Part shown: positions 22,240 to 22,250 of the stretch, in pieces
How the letters are laid out: each line of letters starts with the position of its first letter
Numbering within the stretch: the stretch's first letter is position 1
Assembly: GCA_000432915.1 (NCBI GenBank)
Contig: HF995237.1
Coordinates: 17,129-39,378 of the forward strand
DNA: 22,250 bases
Direction of reading: 5' to 3'
From: Firmicutes bacterium CAG:194
GTDB lineage: Bacteria; Bacillota; Clostridia; Lachnospirales; Lachnospiraceae
Translations under genes and position numbers: made by a program
The notes under the pieces: generated by a model
Told to the model about the DNA's origin: nothing
Database searches by the model: none
Seen by the model: only the letters and a program-made list of their open reading frames with translations

Positions 22240-22250
22240 AGATGGCGGTG

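Noticed and set aside
16911..22250. Complete integrative conjugative element
   Set aside because: Small ORFs and regulators suggest one, but no integrase, relaxase, coupling protein or att repeats can be seen in the window.
1..22250. CRISPR arrays, tRNA or rRNA genes, insertion sequences
   Set aside because: I looked for regularly spaced direct repeats, cloverleaf-like segments, rRNA cores and transposase motifs and found none.

Overview
The window is low-GC, Gram-positive-style DNA: AGGAGG-type ribosome binding sites, TTGACA/TATAAT promoters, intrinsic terminators, and a DinR/LexA-type SOS box. Protein sequences and gene content fit an anaerobic gut Clostridia genome, most likely Lachnospiraceae. 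That placement is inference from sequence style; no marker gene fixes the species.

Positions 1-15583 are a collinear plus-strand Wzx/Wzy-type capsule or exopolysaccharide operon, cut at its 5' end. The order is a CapD-type 4,6-dehydratase (partial), a DegT-family sugar aminotransferase, an ATP-grasp ligase, a PglC-size phosphoglycosyl transferase, two GT4 glycosyltransferases, a Wzy-like polymerase, a Wzx-like flippase, capE, a two-gene nuclease cassette, capG, capF and a UDP-glucose dehydrogenase. Together they can make an amino-dideoxy sugar nucleotide, UDP-L-FucNAc (CapE/CapF/CapG) and UDP-glucuronate, link them on undecaprenyl phosphate, flip the unit and polymerise it. One initiating enzyme plus two glycosyltransferases matches a three-sugar repeat. 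A 174-aa helical protein and a 464-aa PD-(D/E)xK nuclease interrupt the UDP-L-FucNAc genes and look like a defence-type insertion.

The operon ends in a scar. A radical SAM/SPASM maturase gene (15623-16675) loses its 3' end, and the next bases encode the last ~80 codons of glmS, out of frame with it. This marks a recombination boundary.

Positions 16911-22250 are accessory DNA of the kind found at the edges of mobile elements. There is a three-gene operon (small membrane protein, HTH protein, VanZ-like protein) with 32-nt overlaps; a 62-aa protein behind a promoter overlapped by a near-perfect SOS box; a minus-strand XRE-type regulator; a plus-strand XRE-like gene; and several small ORFs. No integrase, relaxase, insertion sequence, tRNA, rRNA or CRISPR array is visible.

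The most unusual stretch is the gene-free interval 20290-20640. The minus strand carries a good promoter (TTGACT-N17-TATACT), about 275 nt without a convincing ORF but with many nested and pseudoknot-capable helices, and a canonical terminator. I read it as an undescribed structured non-coding RNA. Two of its hairpin loops carry the same heptamer, GUGCCAA, and a second strong promoter fires into it from the other end.
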